Source: Schlesneria sp.
Lineage (GTDB): Bacteria > Planctomycetota > Planctomycetia > Planctomycetales > Planctomycetaceae
Length of the DNA stretch: 16,773 nucleotides
Direction of reading: 5' to 3'
Assembly: GCA_025353525.1 (NCBI GenBank)
Contig: JANXOO010000455.1
Span: forward strand, 1-16,773
The position numbers and the translations under genes are program-made. The notes beneath the pieces were generated by a model. The model was given only the letters and a program-made list of their open reading frames with translations. It was not told where the DNA came from and searched no databases. Position 1 is the first letter of the stretch, and each line of letters opens with the position of its first letter. Shown here one piece after another: positions 7,708-16,103 of this stretch.

Positions 7708-8153
7708 CATGGCTTTGAGTTACCGCCGCCCGGATGAACCCATTCCGTCGTTCCGTCGTCCCAATTCTCCTGTTTCCAGATCGGGACGGTCACTTTCAGT
7801 TCGTCGATCAGATACTGTCCCGCCTCGAATGCCTGTTTCCGATGCGGGCAACTGACGGCGACCGCCACGCTGATATCACCGAGTTCCAATCGTCCCAGCC
7901 GGTGAATAATACCGATCCGATCGATCGGCCACTTCGAACGGGCGACCGTTTCCAGTTCGGCGAGTTTTGCTTCGGCCATTTCCGGGTAGCCTTCGTAATC
8001 GAGTGCAACCGTCCGGCGGCCGTCAGTCATTTCCCGAACCGTTCCAAGAAAAAGTACGACCGCCCCCGATTGCGAGGACCGAACCGATTCAGTCAAGGCG
8101 AAGTAGTCGATCGGTGAATGAGTCAGCGAAATCATGTGCAAGCCCTGGGACAT
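7707..8153 (-). CDS. moaE: Molybdopterin synthase large subunit
   Basis: MoaE is the catalytic subunit of molybdopterin synthase, which puts the dithiolene sulfurs into cyclic pyranopterin phosphate using sulfur carried by MoaD. The 148-residue length is normal. Visible motifs are GTVR at 37-40, YEGYPEMA at 53-60, HRLGRLELGD at 84-93, HRKQAF at 104-109 and LKVTVPIWKQE at 119-129. Lys120 and Lys127 correspond to the active-site lysines Lys119 and Lys126 of the E. coli protein. Its ATG at 8151-8153 shares one base with the moaD stop, so the two subunits are probably made in step by coupled translation. A second in-frame Met at residue 7 is a possible start. Confidence 0.96.
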   Translation of the reverse strand: MSQGLHMISLTHSPIDYFALTESVRSSQSGAVVLFLGTVREMTDGRRTVALDYEGYPEMAEAKLAELETVARSKWPIDRIGIIHRLGRLELGDISVAVAVSCPHRKQAFEAGQYLIDELKVTVPIWKQENWDDGTTEWVHPGGGNSKP

Positions 8154-8395
8154 TAACCGCCACTGACGGGAGGAAAACAGGCAACCTCATCAGTGGCCTG
8201 GATCACAACTCCATCGTCTGCATAGTCGTTGTTGATTGCAACGAGCAACTGCGGAATCAACGGCCCGAGTCCAGGATGTTGAGCGACCAGCAATTGTTTC
8301 AGGTCAGAAACCGTTTGGCCGTCTTTCCATGGAATTTCCAGCATTGGACAACCGGCAACATCTCGCGCTTTCGCAAACAGCTTCACCCGCAACAT
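8153..8395 (-). CDS. moaD: Molybdopterin synthase sulfur-carrier subunit
   Basis: MoaD is a ubiquitin-like protein whose C-terminal Gly-Gly is made into a thiocarboxylate that supplies sulfur to MoaE. The 80-residue protein starts MLRVKLFAKARD, has the DEVACFPPVSGG ending with the required Gly-Gly, and matches the 81-residue E. coli length. The ATG at 8393-8395 is chosen: GAGG lies ten bases before it. A GTG three codons upstream (8402-8404) would sit only one base after that GAGG. It overlaps moaE by one base (TAATG). It is the first moa gene in the leftward run. Confidence 0.94.
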   Translation of the reverse strand: MLRVKLFAKARDVAGCPMLEIPWKDGQTVSDLKQLLVAQHPGLGPLIPQLLVAINNDYADDGVVIQATDEVACFPPVSGG

Positions 8396-8526
8396 CACAA
8401 ACACGCCTCAGACTTGACGATCAGAAGAAACACTTTTTGAACAGCAGATCCGCAGAAACAACTCGCCGCACTTGCAGATACTTCCGGGCAAACGACAAAA
8501 AAGGGCACGCAACCTGTTTCCCGTAT

Positions 8527-8805
8527 TTACCCGATGAGAGCGAGCTTCGCGAGGTGCAAATCGCACGTGTCGCAAGCACGATCATTACATTGCCTCGCGC
8601 ACCCGCTGACGCACCAGTCCCGCTCGGCATCGACATTGAGTGTTTTTGACCATTGTTCGAGATATTCCAGGTCAAGCGCTGAACCTTGCATCAGCAAAAT
8701 TGAAGCAATGTCCCGGAGATGTTTGTCGGAACCGCCGTCGCGAAAGTATTTCAGTATCATGAGAATGGCGTTTTCGGAAGAAGCGAACCAGGCGTCAAAG
8801 TATCC
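8527..8805 (-). pseudogene. C-terminal remnant of a nucleotidyltransferase-like gene
   Basis: In the minus frame that opens just after the TAA at 8806-8808, the residues FDAWFASSENAILMILKYF, then GGSDKHLRDIASIL, then LDLEYLEQW resemble the C-terminus of a common bacterial family of nucleotidyltransferase-like proteins (DUF6036/AbiEii type). There the pattern is 'ASPEDVILKKLEYFREGGSEKHLRDI'. The N-terminal domain with the GS..D.D active site is absent, because upstream sequence is the Hsp70 gene in another frame. The similarity begins exactly at the Hsp70 stop and fades after about 8620. An ATG at 8758-8760 could start a 77-residue product, but it would lack the catalytic domain and has no good binding site. 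I read it as a decayed fragment. The family name is from memory. Confidence 0.5.
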
Positions 8806-11800
8806 TTAACCCTTTCGGCAACGATTCGCCGAAGATCAGGGATTCGTCGTCTGATTCGAGTTCCGCCACGTTCGCAACAAGGTCCCGATAATGGCGTCGA
8901 TTTCCGGTGACCTGGTCCAGCTTCTCAAGTACCCGATCGCGCATCGACGAATCGAGGTCCCGGTATCGGTCGCCCGTCATTCGGGACAGTTGCATCATCG
9001 CAAATGCTGCCAGCGGATCGGCAAGCTTCAATTTGAATAATTCCGTCAACCAGCGACCGGCCTGGTCCGGTGGCACAACCGTATTGAGGTGCCCATAAAC
9101 GGGACGACGTGCTCCGATGCGACCGAGTGACCATAGTCCTGCGGAACGAAGGGAATCGAACCGGGGTCGTGCAAGCAGTTCCAGTAAAAGATCTCCCAAT
9201 TCGCGTTTGACGGAGACTGACAGGTGCTCACACGACCCGAGTAACCGTATGACTTCGGCCGATTCGTGAGAATTGCTCCCGAAATCGATGCTCTTCCCCT
9301 TTGAAACAGGTTGCCGGACCGCCTGCTTCAACTGGCTCATCAACGGTGCGGCTAACGCCAGTTGTTGCCCGGCAGTCAGGCCGCCAGCAATCCGCCTCCA
9401 AAGTATATGCCACTCCACACGACACGCCGTCGCTGTAAATAGCAGTTTACCATGCAGCAGCTTCCAGGTTTCGTTGCATCTCCAATCGTCAACCGCCAGT
9501 CCATAGCCGGGTCGCAACGAGAATCCGGTCAGGTTCAGCCAACGCGCTTCATGCTCGGCACTCGACGAACGACCCTGTTCGCATTCGATCAAGGCTTGCC
9601 ACAATTGCCGTAAAATCGATGTCGGCCACTCGTGACGCTCCAATCCCAACATGTCCACCAGGCCCTTCACAACCGCCGCTGGCGGGCGACGCACATCGGA
9701 CGACGAGACCAGAACTGTATTGTCACTCGCTCGTAACAGGGTTTTCTGTTTCGGATCTGTTTCTGAAGTTGGGGACCTGGATGCTGTGACATCGACTGAA
9801 ACAGCCCCACCAATCCGTGGCAAAGCGAATGTCTCGACGATGACTGACCGGGCCGACTGAATGATGGCATCGTCAAACAGTCCCTGGCGTTCACCCGCTG
9901 CATGGTGTGCTGCGACGTCAGTCTGTGTTGCGGATCGAACATCGAACAACAGCTTCCAGGAACGCTTTCCTTCAACGTCACTGCACCACAGGTCGAGCGT
10001 ACCGATCTCGGTCAATTTCGCTCGCAAGATCACTGCAATGGTCGCCGCATCCCGGGATTTGCCGGTCTTCAGTACGGTGCGAATTGGCGGCAGCGCTTTG
10101 ATTTGCTCGGGATCGATTGAAACCAGATCGCCAGGCCGATCCGTCAGGCGGATACTCGAAACATACAACGGAAACTCAATCGGCTGCGAGACGAGCAACT
10201 GAAACTGGTGTCGCGACAGATCGACTTCGTGTCCCGGCTCGATCCCGGCAGGTAACAAACACAGCGCCGAATGAACCGAACCAGGATCGCTGCCAGCGGA
10301 AACGGTTGGCCCCGCATCGGTGGAGGATAACGCCGAATGGTCGACACCGATGTAATAAGTCCGGGCGAGTCCCGCAGCGATCCGGACTCCTTCGCCCCGT
10401 CGAACCATGCCGTAATAGGCGGCTCCGCGAGCCACCGCCAGGTCGAGGCGTTCATTCTCCAGCACGATCGGCGACCACGAAGGATCGTCGTCGTTTCGAA
10501 ACCAGTTTTGAAGCGACCGGATCAGTCGTCGTCGTAAAACGGGCGACGCGAAGACGCCTCCGTTAAACAGCAATATATCGGGCCGGGCCGGATCAGATGT
10601 TTTGTTGTCGCGAGCCGACGTGACCGACTCGGCAGCACCCGATCCAGGTTCTGAACCAACGTGCCGGTGCGCGGACAGGAATGACGCCAGATGTCTTGTG
10701 ATGGCAGCGTCAGAAGCGTACGGCAATCCGAACTCCTGGAACCCCGACTTCGATGACGTGGGCTTTGAATCCAGACCAACATCCGGAAAGAATCCGTCCG
10801 CAAGCCATGTTTCCACCTCTGTTCGCAGCACGGGGAACTGAATCGAACCTCCGATCAGTTTCGATCCGCTACCAGGCAGCGTCAGAGTCCATGAATCGGG
10901 TGCGTCGGTACCCAGCAAGACTTCTTTCAAATGCCGGCAACTGCGCACCAGAACGCTCCACTGACGGGGCTCCAGATTTCCACCGGGTTTCACTCGTCCT
11001 TCAAGGTGATGCGCGAGGGCCAGATCGAGATTGTCACCGCCCAGGATCAAATGGTCGCCGACGGCCACTCGATGAAATTGCACGGTGCCATCGGTTCCGC
11101 GTTTCACCTGAATCAAAGTAAAGTCGGTTGTTCCGCCGCCGACATCGCACACGAGGATCTTTTGGCCGGGTGTGACGAGTTGATTCCAGCGATCAGCGTG
11201 CTTGTCGATCCACGCATAAAACGCGGCTTGCGGCTCTTCAATCAGCACCACACGCGTGAGGCCCGCTTGCCTGGCTGCTTTAATCGTTAATTCCCGAGCC
11301 ACTTCGTCGAACGACGCGGGCAGCGTCAGGACGAAGTCCTGCTCGGCAAGACGATGATCGGGAAACCGGGCATCCCAGGCATTGCGGAAATGTTGCAGAT
11401 ACCGGCAACTGACTGCGACCGGAGAAAGTCGATCAACATCTTCAGCGCCCTGCCACGGCAGCAAATCGGCGTTGCGGTCAACACCGTTGTGACAGAGCCA
11501 CGACTTTGCTGATCCGATCAATCGCCCGGGAACAAGAGTGCCGTGATCGCGAGCAAATTGACCGACAAGTGATTCCGGTTTCCCGCCCCACGGCAACGCC
11601 AGCGAATCGGCAGGAAACTCGGACGCGGCAGGTTGATAGTGAAACGATGGCAGCGTTTCTCTCGACTCGATCAGACCCGGTGCGACGATCTGCGGAATTG
11701 AAAATGTACAGATCCGGCGGAGTTTGTCCGTGGTATCGACGAACGCCATCGCCGAGTTCGTAGTTCCAAGATCGAGTCCCACGACATATCGGCTGGGCTG

Positions 11801-11821
11801 AAACTGTTCTGCTGCGACCAC
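8795..11821 (-). CDS. Hsp70-family protein with C-terminal DUF3731-like extension
   Basis: The N-terminal half is an Hsp70/actin-type ATPase: GLDLGTTNS at 15-23 (phosphate loop 1), LTLPASFDEVAR at 165-176, VLIEEPQAAFYAW at 192-204, VCDVGGGTTDFTLI at 224-237 (phosphate loop 2) and LLFNGGVFASPVLRRRL at 417-433 (adenosine site). A divergent substrate-binding-like region follows at about 500-690. The last 300 residues form a separate mostly helical domain that fits DUF3731 ('DNA-K related protein'). At 1008 residues it is far longer than DnaK (about 640). It lacks the DnaK EEVD-type tail, so it is probably a specialised chaperone-like ATPase, not DnaK; the client is unknown. The start is the GTG at 11819-11821, as an in-frame stop lies just upstream and the next Met is inside the phosphate loop. 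No clear binding site precedes it, and no DnaJ or GrpE gene is nearby. Confidence 0.88.
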   Translation of the reverse strand: MVAAEQFQPSRYVVGLDLGTTNSAMAFVDTTDKLRRICTFSIPQIVAPGLIESRETLPSFHYQPAASEFPADSLALPWGGKPESLVGQFARDHGTLVPGRLIGSAKSWLCHNGVDRNADLLPWQGAEDVDRLSPVAVSCRYLQHFRNAWDARFPDHRLAEQDFVLTLPASFDEVARELTIKAARQAGLTRVVLIEEPQAAFYAWIDKHADRWNQLVTPGQKILVCDVGGGTTDFTLIQVKRGTDGTVQFHRVAVGDHLILGGDNLDLALAHHLEGRVKPGGNLEPRQWSVLVRSCRHLKEVLLGTDAPDSWTLTLPGSGSKLIGGSIQFPVLRTEVETWLADGFFPDVGLDSKPTSSKSGFQEFGLPYASDAAITRHLASFLSAHRHVGSEPGSGAAESVTSARDNKTSDPARPDILLFNGGVFASPVLRRRLIRSLQNWFRNDDDPSWSPIVLENERLDLAVARGAAYYGMVRRGEGVRIAAGLARTYYIGVDHSALSSTDAGPTVSAGSDPGSVHSALCLLPAGIEPGHEVDLSRHQFQLLVSQPIEFPLYVSSIRLTDRPGDLVSIDPEQIKALPPIRTVLKTGKSRDAATIAVILRAKLTEIGTLDLWCSDVEGKRSWKLLFDVRSATQTDVAAHHAAGERQGLFDDAIIQSARSVIVETFALPRIGGAVSVDVTASRSPTSETDPKQKTLLRASDNTVLVSSSDVRRPPAAVVKGLVDMLGLERHEWPTSILRQLWQALIECEQGRSSSAEHEARWLNLTGFSLRPGYGLAVDDWRCNETWKLLHGKLLFTATACRVEWHILWRRIAGGLTAGQQLALAAPLMSQLKQAVRQPVSKGKSIDFGSNSHESAEVIRLLGSCEHLSVSVKRELGDLLLELLARPRFDSLRSAGLWSLGRIGARRPVYGHLNTVVPPDQAGRWLTELFKLKLADPLAAFAMMQLSRMTGDRYRDLDSSMRDRVLEKLDQVTGNRRHYRDLVANVAELESDDESLIFGESLPKGLRIL

Positions 11822-11837
11822 AAAGAGGGCTCATTAC

Positions 11838-11868
11838 ATAATACGAGTTCGTCGGATAACGCGTTGAA
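11838..11868 (-). promoter_or_regulatory. Possible promoter of the Hsp70-family gene
   Basis: Read on the minus strand, TATTAT (11838-11843) is a good -10 match, with TTCAAC (11863-11868) as a poor -35 at a long 19-base spacing. It would start the message only about ten bases before the GTG, which would fit the lack of a ribosome binding site. The rest of the 297-base gap to asnB shows no clear promoter. Confidence 0.25.
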
Positions 11869-12118
11869 AGCGGAATCGTATCGAGGTGTATGGCGTAGTG
11901 CTACAGGCTGATTCTGAAATCATCGGATTTGCGGTGATCGGGGCTTACTTCTGAACCGTCTGATCTGCGGGGATTTTTCCGGATGAACACTCGACGGACA
12001 ACGTTACGAAGGACGTACGAATGCTTTCCTAAATGCCGTCTCACCATTATCGTGTTGTGATCGTGGGTGCAGACTGTACTTCACCTGCGGAAGCGGGCAT
12101 CCGAAAAGAACGGCAACC

Positions 12119-14200
12119 ATGTGCGGTATCGCGGGAGGAAGTTGGACCAGTCAGGCTGAACCGCTCGACGAAGCCGTACTGCAGCGAATGACTCAGGCGA
12201 TCATCCATCGCGGCCCGGACGACTCGGGAACCCGATTCTCGACATCCGACGGAACGACAGCGACAACCGGTTCAGATCAGATCTCTGACGGATTGCGCGT
12301 GACCCCAACCGGACATCGTGCCGGTGGAGCGGCTCTCGGTTTTCGCCGGTTGGCGATCATCGATTTATCGGGCGGACACCAGCCCATGTCCAACGAAGAT
12401 GGTTCCGCCTGGATTGCGTTCAACGGTGAAGTCTACAACTACCGGGAACTGAAACCGCAGCTCGAATCGCTGGGACACCGCTTTCGTACCGCGTCCGACA
12501 CCGAATGTATCGTTCATGCTTATGAACAATGGGGCCGTGACTGCGTCACTCGATTACGAGGGATGTTTGCCTTTGCTATCTGGGACGACCGACAGCGAAC
12601 GCTGTTTCTTGCCCGTGATCGCATGGGACAAAAACCGCTCGTCTATCGTTTGCACCAGGGCCGCCTGACATTTGCCAGTGAACTGAAATCGCTCTTGCAG
12701 GTGCCGGGGGCTCCTCGGGATGTTGACCCGTTTGCCGTTGCCGACTTTGTGACACTTCAATACGTCCCGCATCCGCGTACGATGCTGCGTGGCTATTCGA
12801 AGCTGCCGCCCGCGCATTGGGCCGAATTCAATGCCGCGACGGGCGACCTGAGCATTCGGCGATATTGGGAAGCACCGTTTCAGAGACCGCCGTCACAAGA
12901 ACCCGCTTCGCAGCACCCGACGTATGAACTGACATCGTCGGTCGATCGTTCGGAATCCGCCGACGGGACGAATTCTGGCGCGGTCGACTGGAAGTCCCGT
13001 TTGCGCACCACGCTCGAAGAGGCCGTCGGGATTCGTATGCGATGCGACGTTCCGTTCGGAGCCTTTTTGTCTGGAGGGGTCGATTCGACGATTATCACCG
13101 GACTGATGCAAAGGCAGTCCGCGCAAAAAATACGGACTTTTTCCATCGGGTTCTCGGAAAAGAAATTCGACGAGCGAAGTTACGCTCGCGAGGCGGCTGC
13201 CACACTTGGCACCGACCACCACGAGTTCGTCGTCGATCCGTCGGCGGTCGAAATGCTTCCGAAACTGGTTTGGCACTACGACGAACCGTTCGCCGACAGT
13301 TCAGCCATTCCGACCATGTATCTGTCTCAGTTGACCCGTCAGCACGTCACGGTCGCTCTGACCGGCGACGGGGGCGACGAGTTATTCGCGGGGTATGATC
13401 GCTACCTTGCCGTCGACCTTGCGTCCCGCATTGACCGCTTGCCCGGATTATTGCGAGCAGCACTGACCAGTCCCGCCTGGCAGCGGCTTCCGGCATCGGT
13501 ACAGCAGAAATCGCGATTGAGGCAGATCAAACGATTCCTCGCCGCACTTGGTCAAAGTCCCGAGCGACGTTACGCGAACTGGATCAGTATTTTCGACGAT
13601 GCCCGCAGACCCGGCCTGTTTTCACGAGATTTTGCACACAGCCTCGCCACAGGTCAGTCGTCACCCACCCCTTACGATCCGGCTTCATTCATTCTTGACG
13701 CTTATGGACGTTGTTCCGAACGGGATGTCGTCCAGCGGACAACCTGCGTCGATGTCGAAACTTACTTGCCGTGCGACATCCTGACGAAAGTCGACATTGC
13801 CAGTATGGCGTTCAGCCTGGAATGTCGCAGTCCGTTTATGGACCACCACGTCGTTGAGTTGGCCGCCCGGATGCCTCGTAACTTGAAACTGCGAGGTCGA
13901 CGCGGCAAACGAATCCTGATCGAAACGTTTGCCGATCTGTTGCCAGCCTCGATTCAAACCAGACGCAAGATGGGGTTCGGTGTGCCGCTCGATCACTGGT
14001 TCCGCACCTCATTGCGCGGACTGTTAACCGACACTCTTTTGGATCGGAAATCGTTAAGTCGAGGATATTTCGAGCCTGCGTCAGTGCGCCGTCTGGTCGA
14101 AGAGCACACGTCATCCCGCTGGGACCACAGTGCGCGACTGTGGCTGTTGCTGGTGTTTGAACTGTGGCATCAACGGTTTGTCGATGGCAGTTCAGCCTGA
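12119..14200 (+). CDS. asnB: Asparagine synthetase, glutamine-hydrolysing
   Basis: AsnB makes asparagine from aspartate with ammonia released from glutamine, using ATP. The N-terminal glutaminase domain (about 1-210) starts MCGIAGG with the catalytic Cys2 and has HRGPDDSG at 30-37, FRRLAIIDLSGG at 75-86, FNGEVYNYREL at 101-111 and a SDTE segment at 126-129. The synthetase domain has the PP-loop SGGVDS at 318-323, SIGF after it, and TGDGGDELFAGYDRY. The conserved late segment CDILTKVDIASMAFSLECRSPFMD is also present, in parts. At 693 residues it is longer than usual (about 550-640): there is an insert at about 40-68 of the glutaminase domain and a polar linker at about 254-290. The ATG at 12119 must be right because Cys2 becomes the N-terminal residue. 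The binding site is weak. A role in modifying surface sugars or peptides is possible for such long forms, but no such genes lie nearby. Confidence 0.93.
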   Translation: MCGIAGGSWTSQAEPLDEAVLQRMTQAIIHRGPDDSGTRFSTSDGTTATTGSDQISDGLRVTPTGHRAGGAALGFRRLAIIDLSGGHQPMSNEDGSAWIAFNGEVYNYRELKPQLESLGHRFRTASDTECIVHAYEQWGRDCVTRLRGMFAFAIWDDRQRTLFLARDRMGQKPLVYRLHQGRLTFASELKSLLQVPGAPRDVDPFAVADFVTLQYVPHPRTMLRGYSKLPPAHWAEFNAATGDLSIRRYWEAPFQRPPSQEPASQHPTYELTSSVDRSESADGTNSGAVDWKSRLRTTLEEAVGIRMRCDVPFGAFLSGGVDSTIITGLMQRQSAQKIRTFSIGFSEKKFDERSYAREAAATLGTDHHEFVVDPSAVEMLPKLVWHYDEPFADSSAIPTMYLSQLTRQHVTVALTGDGGDELFAGYDRYLAVDLASRIDRLPGLLRAALTSPAWQRLPASVQQKSRLRQIKRFLAALGQSPERRYANWISIFDDARRPGLFSRDFAHSLATGQSSPTPYDPASFILDAYGRCSERDVVQRTTCVDVETYLPCDILTKVDIASMAFSLECRSPFMDHHVVELAARMPRNLKLRGRRGKRILIETFADLLPASIQTRRKMGFGVPLDHWFRTSLRGLLTDTLLDRKSLSRGYFEPASVRRLVEEHTSSRWDHSARLWLLLVFELWHQRFVDGSSA

Positions 14201-14530
14201 TCGGCGACAGTCACCGACGATGCGTTCAAGTTCGGCGATGTATTCGATGAACTTCAACTTGCCGTCCGCCGAGATCCGGCACAGTGTTTGAGATCGTTTC
14301 GCGCGTGATCCCTTCCAGATCTCGACGAAACCCGATTCTGTCAGCACCTTCAAATGTCGATTCAAATTGCCGTCGGTGAGCGAACAGTACTTTTTCAGGT
14401 CGGCGAAAAGAACTCCGTTCGGTTCAGCGATGAGTGACATCATGATTCCCAGCCGCGCCTTTTCATGGAGAGCGCGTTCCAGCCCCTCGTAAGCGAACCG
14501 TCCGTCAATCGCCGCCACTGCCTCGTCCAT
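14192..14530 (-). CDS. Winged-helix transcriptional regulator
   Basis: This 112-residue protein matches the single-domain winged-helix type related to MarR/ArsR regulators (HTH_34-like). Helices at about 20-60 lead to LTDGNLNRHLKVLTESGFVEI at 51-71, the recognition helix, followed by a wing with SQTLCRISADGKLKFIEYI at 80-98 and a final helix LERIV. No metal-binding cysteine cluster is evident. The ATG at 14528-14530 is preferred: GGAA lies just upstream, and FAYEGLERALHEK then sits near the N-terminus as in relatives. ATG at 14546-14548 and GTG at 14618-14620 are alternatives that add 6 and 30 residues. Its last nine bases overlap the end of asnB tail to tail. It diverges from the epimerase gene 227 bases away, which it might regulate, or it might control itself. 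Confidence 0.78.
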   Translation of the reverse strand: MDEAVAAIDGRFAYEGLERALHEKARLGIMMSLIAEPNGVLFADLKKYCSLTDGNLNRHLKVLTESGFVEIWKGSRAKRSQTLCRISADGKLKFIEYIAELERIVGDCRRSG

Positions 14531-14757
14531 TGTGTTTCCGTAATTCATCCGGTGCTGACGCGAGCCGAATTCAGCCAATCCCGTTTTTGATTTTATACTT
14601 CGCTCAACCGGAAAAGACACGTTTCCCGCGAACGGGATGCTGATATGCTGACATCACGGCCGGATATTGGCCCTGATGTCCCATTGAGTTGCGGGCATCA
14701 ACGGCGCCGGTCAGAATCGTCATTCGAAATCCTTCACTTCTACCGGGTGACACATTG

Positions 14758-16083
14758 ATGCGTATGATCGTTGTTTTATTGACGGCGTTCGGACTGAGTT
14801 GCCAATCGACCGTCGATGCGTCCGATGTGGATCATCCGGCGGCGACGGTCCTGAAAGCGCGCGCCGACAAATGCCGACAGATTCTTAAGGCGAACATTGT
14901 TGATTTTTACCTCCCGGCCTGTGTCGATCAGAAAAATGGCGGGTATCTCGAAGCGCTTCAGGGTGATCAATTCGCCGCGACGGGTGAAAAGTTTCTGACG
15001 CTCCAGGCCCGGCAGATCTGGTTCTTCAGCACACTGGCAACAAAAGGAATTGAAAAAGAAGCCGCTCTCGCGGCGGCCAAATCCGGATTCGATTTCCTGG
15101 AAAGCAAGTTCCGTGATCGCACTCACGAAGGTTACTACGCCAAAGTGGCCGACAGTGGAGTGCCGACCGACCGCCGCAAACACGTTTATCTGAACTCGTT
15201 CGCTCTATACGCACTGTCGGCGTATTACCAGGCGACGAATGATCCGGCGGCGCTCGCTGCTGCCAAAACTCTGTTTCAGACGTTGGAAACGAAATCGCAC
15301 GATGCCGCGTACGGTGGATACGTCGAGTTTTTTGAAGAGGACTGGAAGCCGATTTCTGATCGCCGCGTTCAGTCGTTCATCGGGCCCGGTGGTACGAAGA
15401 CTTACAATACTCATTTGCATGTCCTGGAAGCCTTCACAGAATTGTACCGTGTCTGGCCCGACCCGCTGGTCCGCGACCGGCTGGAAGAGATGCTCGTTGT
15501 AAACACACAGACCGTTCGACTTCCCCATCACGGATGTAACGTCGACGGATTTACGACGGAATGGATTCCCATCGAAACATCACAAAACTTGCGTGCCAGT
15601 TACGGGCACGACATTGAAGGAGCGTGGTTGTGTCTGGATGCAGCTCGAGCGTTGAATCATTCGCGCCGTCTGATGCGCGGTTGGGCCGAGGGATTGGTCG
15701 GGTACAGCCTGCAACACGGTTACGACACGACGCACGGAGGCTTTTATAACTCCGGTCCACTCGGCCAGGCGGCGGATGACACGTCGAAAGTCTGGTGGGT
15801 CCAGGCAGAAGGATTGGTCTCGATGCTCGAAATGTACCGGCTGACCGGAGAACCCCGTTATTACGATGCGTTCGACCGGACATTCGAGTTTGTGATGAAA
15901 TATCAGGTGGCCAGCAAGGGGAGCTGGTGGTCGACATGTCGGGCTGACGGCAAGGTCACAGGTCCGTCACGCAGTTCGATGTGGCAGGGGGCATACCACA
16001 ACGGCCGGTCAATGTTACTGTCTGCCGAAATCCTCGACGAACTGGCAACCGCATCAAAGGATACGACTCGCGGCCAAAAATGA
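14758..16083 (+). CDS. Exported cellobiose 2-epimerase-type (AGE family) protein
   Basis: AGE-superfamily (alpha/alpha)6-barrel enzymes of this type convert the reducing glucose or mannose unit of a disaccharide at C2. The 441-residue protein has the conserved segments NTHLHVLEAFTELYRVW at 217-233, YGHDIEGAWL at 282-291, KVWWVQAEG at 344-352 and MWQGAYHNGRS at 408-418. His284 and His414 lie 130 residues apart, like the catalytic pair of Rhodothermus cellobiose 2-epimerase (131 apart). The N-terminus MRMIVVLLTAFGLSCQ followed by VDA-SD looks like a signal peptide cut after Ala21, so it probably acts outside the cytoplasm. The ATG at 14758 follows GGGTGA at 14745-14750 by seven bases, which rules out the longer frame from 14689. 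Substrate within the family (cellobiose, mannobiose or other) cannot be told. It converges on the DUF4303-type gene with 20 bases between the stops. Confidence 0.85.
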   Translation: MRMIVVLLTAFGLSCQSTVDASDVDHPAATVLKARADKCRQILKANIVDFYLPACVDQKNGGYLEALQGDQFAATGEKFLTLQARQIWFFSTLATKGIEKEAALAAAKSGFDFLESKFRDRTHEGYYAKVADSGVPTDRRKHVYLNSFALYALSAYYQATNDPAALAAAKTLFQTLETKSHDAAYGGYVEFFEEDWKPISDRRVQSFIGPGGTKTYNTHLHVLEAFTELYRVWPDPLVRDRLEEMLVVNTQTVRLPHHGCNVDGFTTEWIPIETSQNLRASYGHDIEGAWLCLDAARALNHSRRLMRGWAEGLVGYSLQHGYDTTHGGFYNSGPLGQAADDTSKVWWVQAEGLVSMLEMYRLTGEPRYYDAFDRTFEFVMKYQVASKGSWWSTCRADGKVTGPSRSSMWQGAYHNGRSMLLSAEILDELATASKDTTRGQK

Positions 16084-16103
16084 ACCTGTCGCCATAGACC
16101 TGT

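Noticed and set aside
14590..14602. TATAAA as a -10 box for the winged-helix regulator
   Set aside because: No credible -35 lies at proper spacing, and the start of this gene is itself uncertain.
14758..14805. Lipoprotein signal at FGLSC in the epimerase
   Set aside because: The -3 position is Gly, not a usual lipobox residue; a signal peptidase I site at VDA is a better fit.
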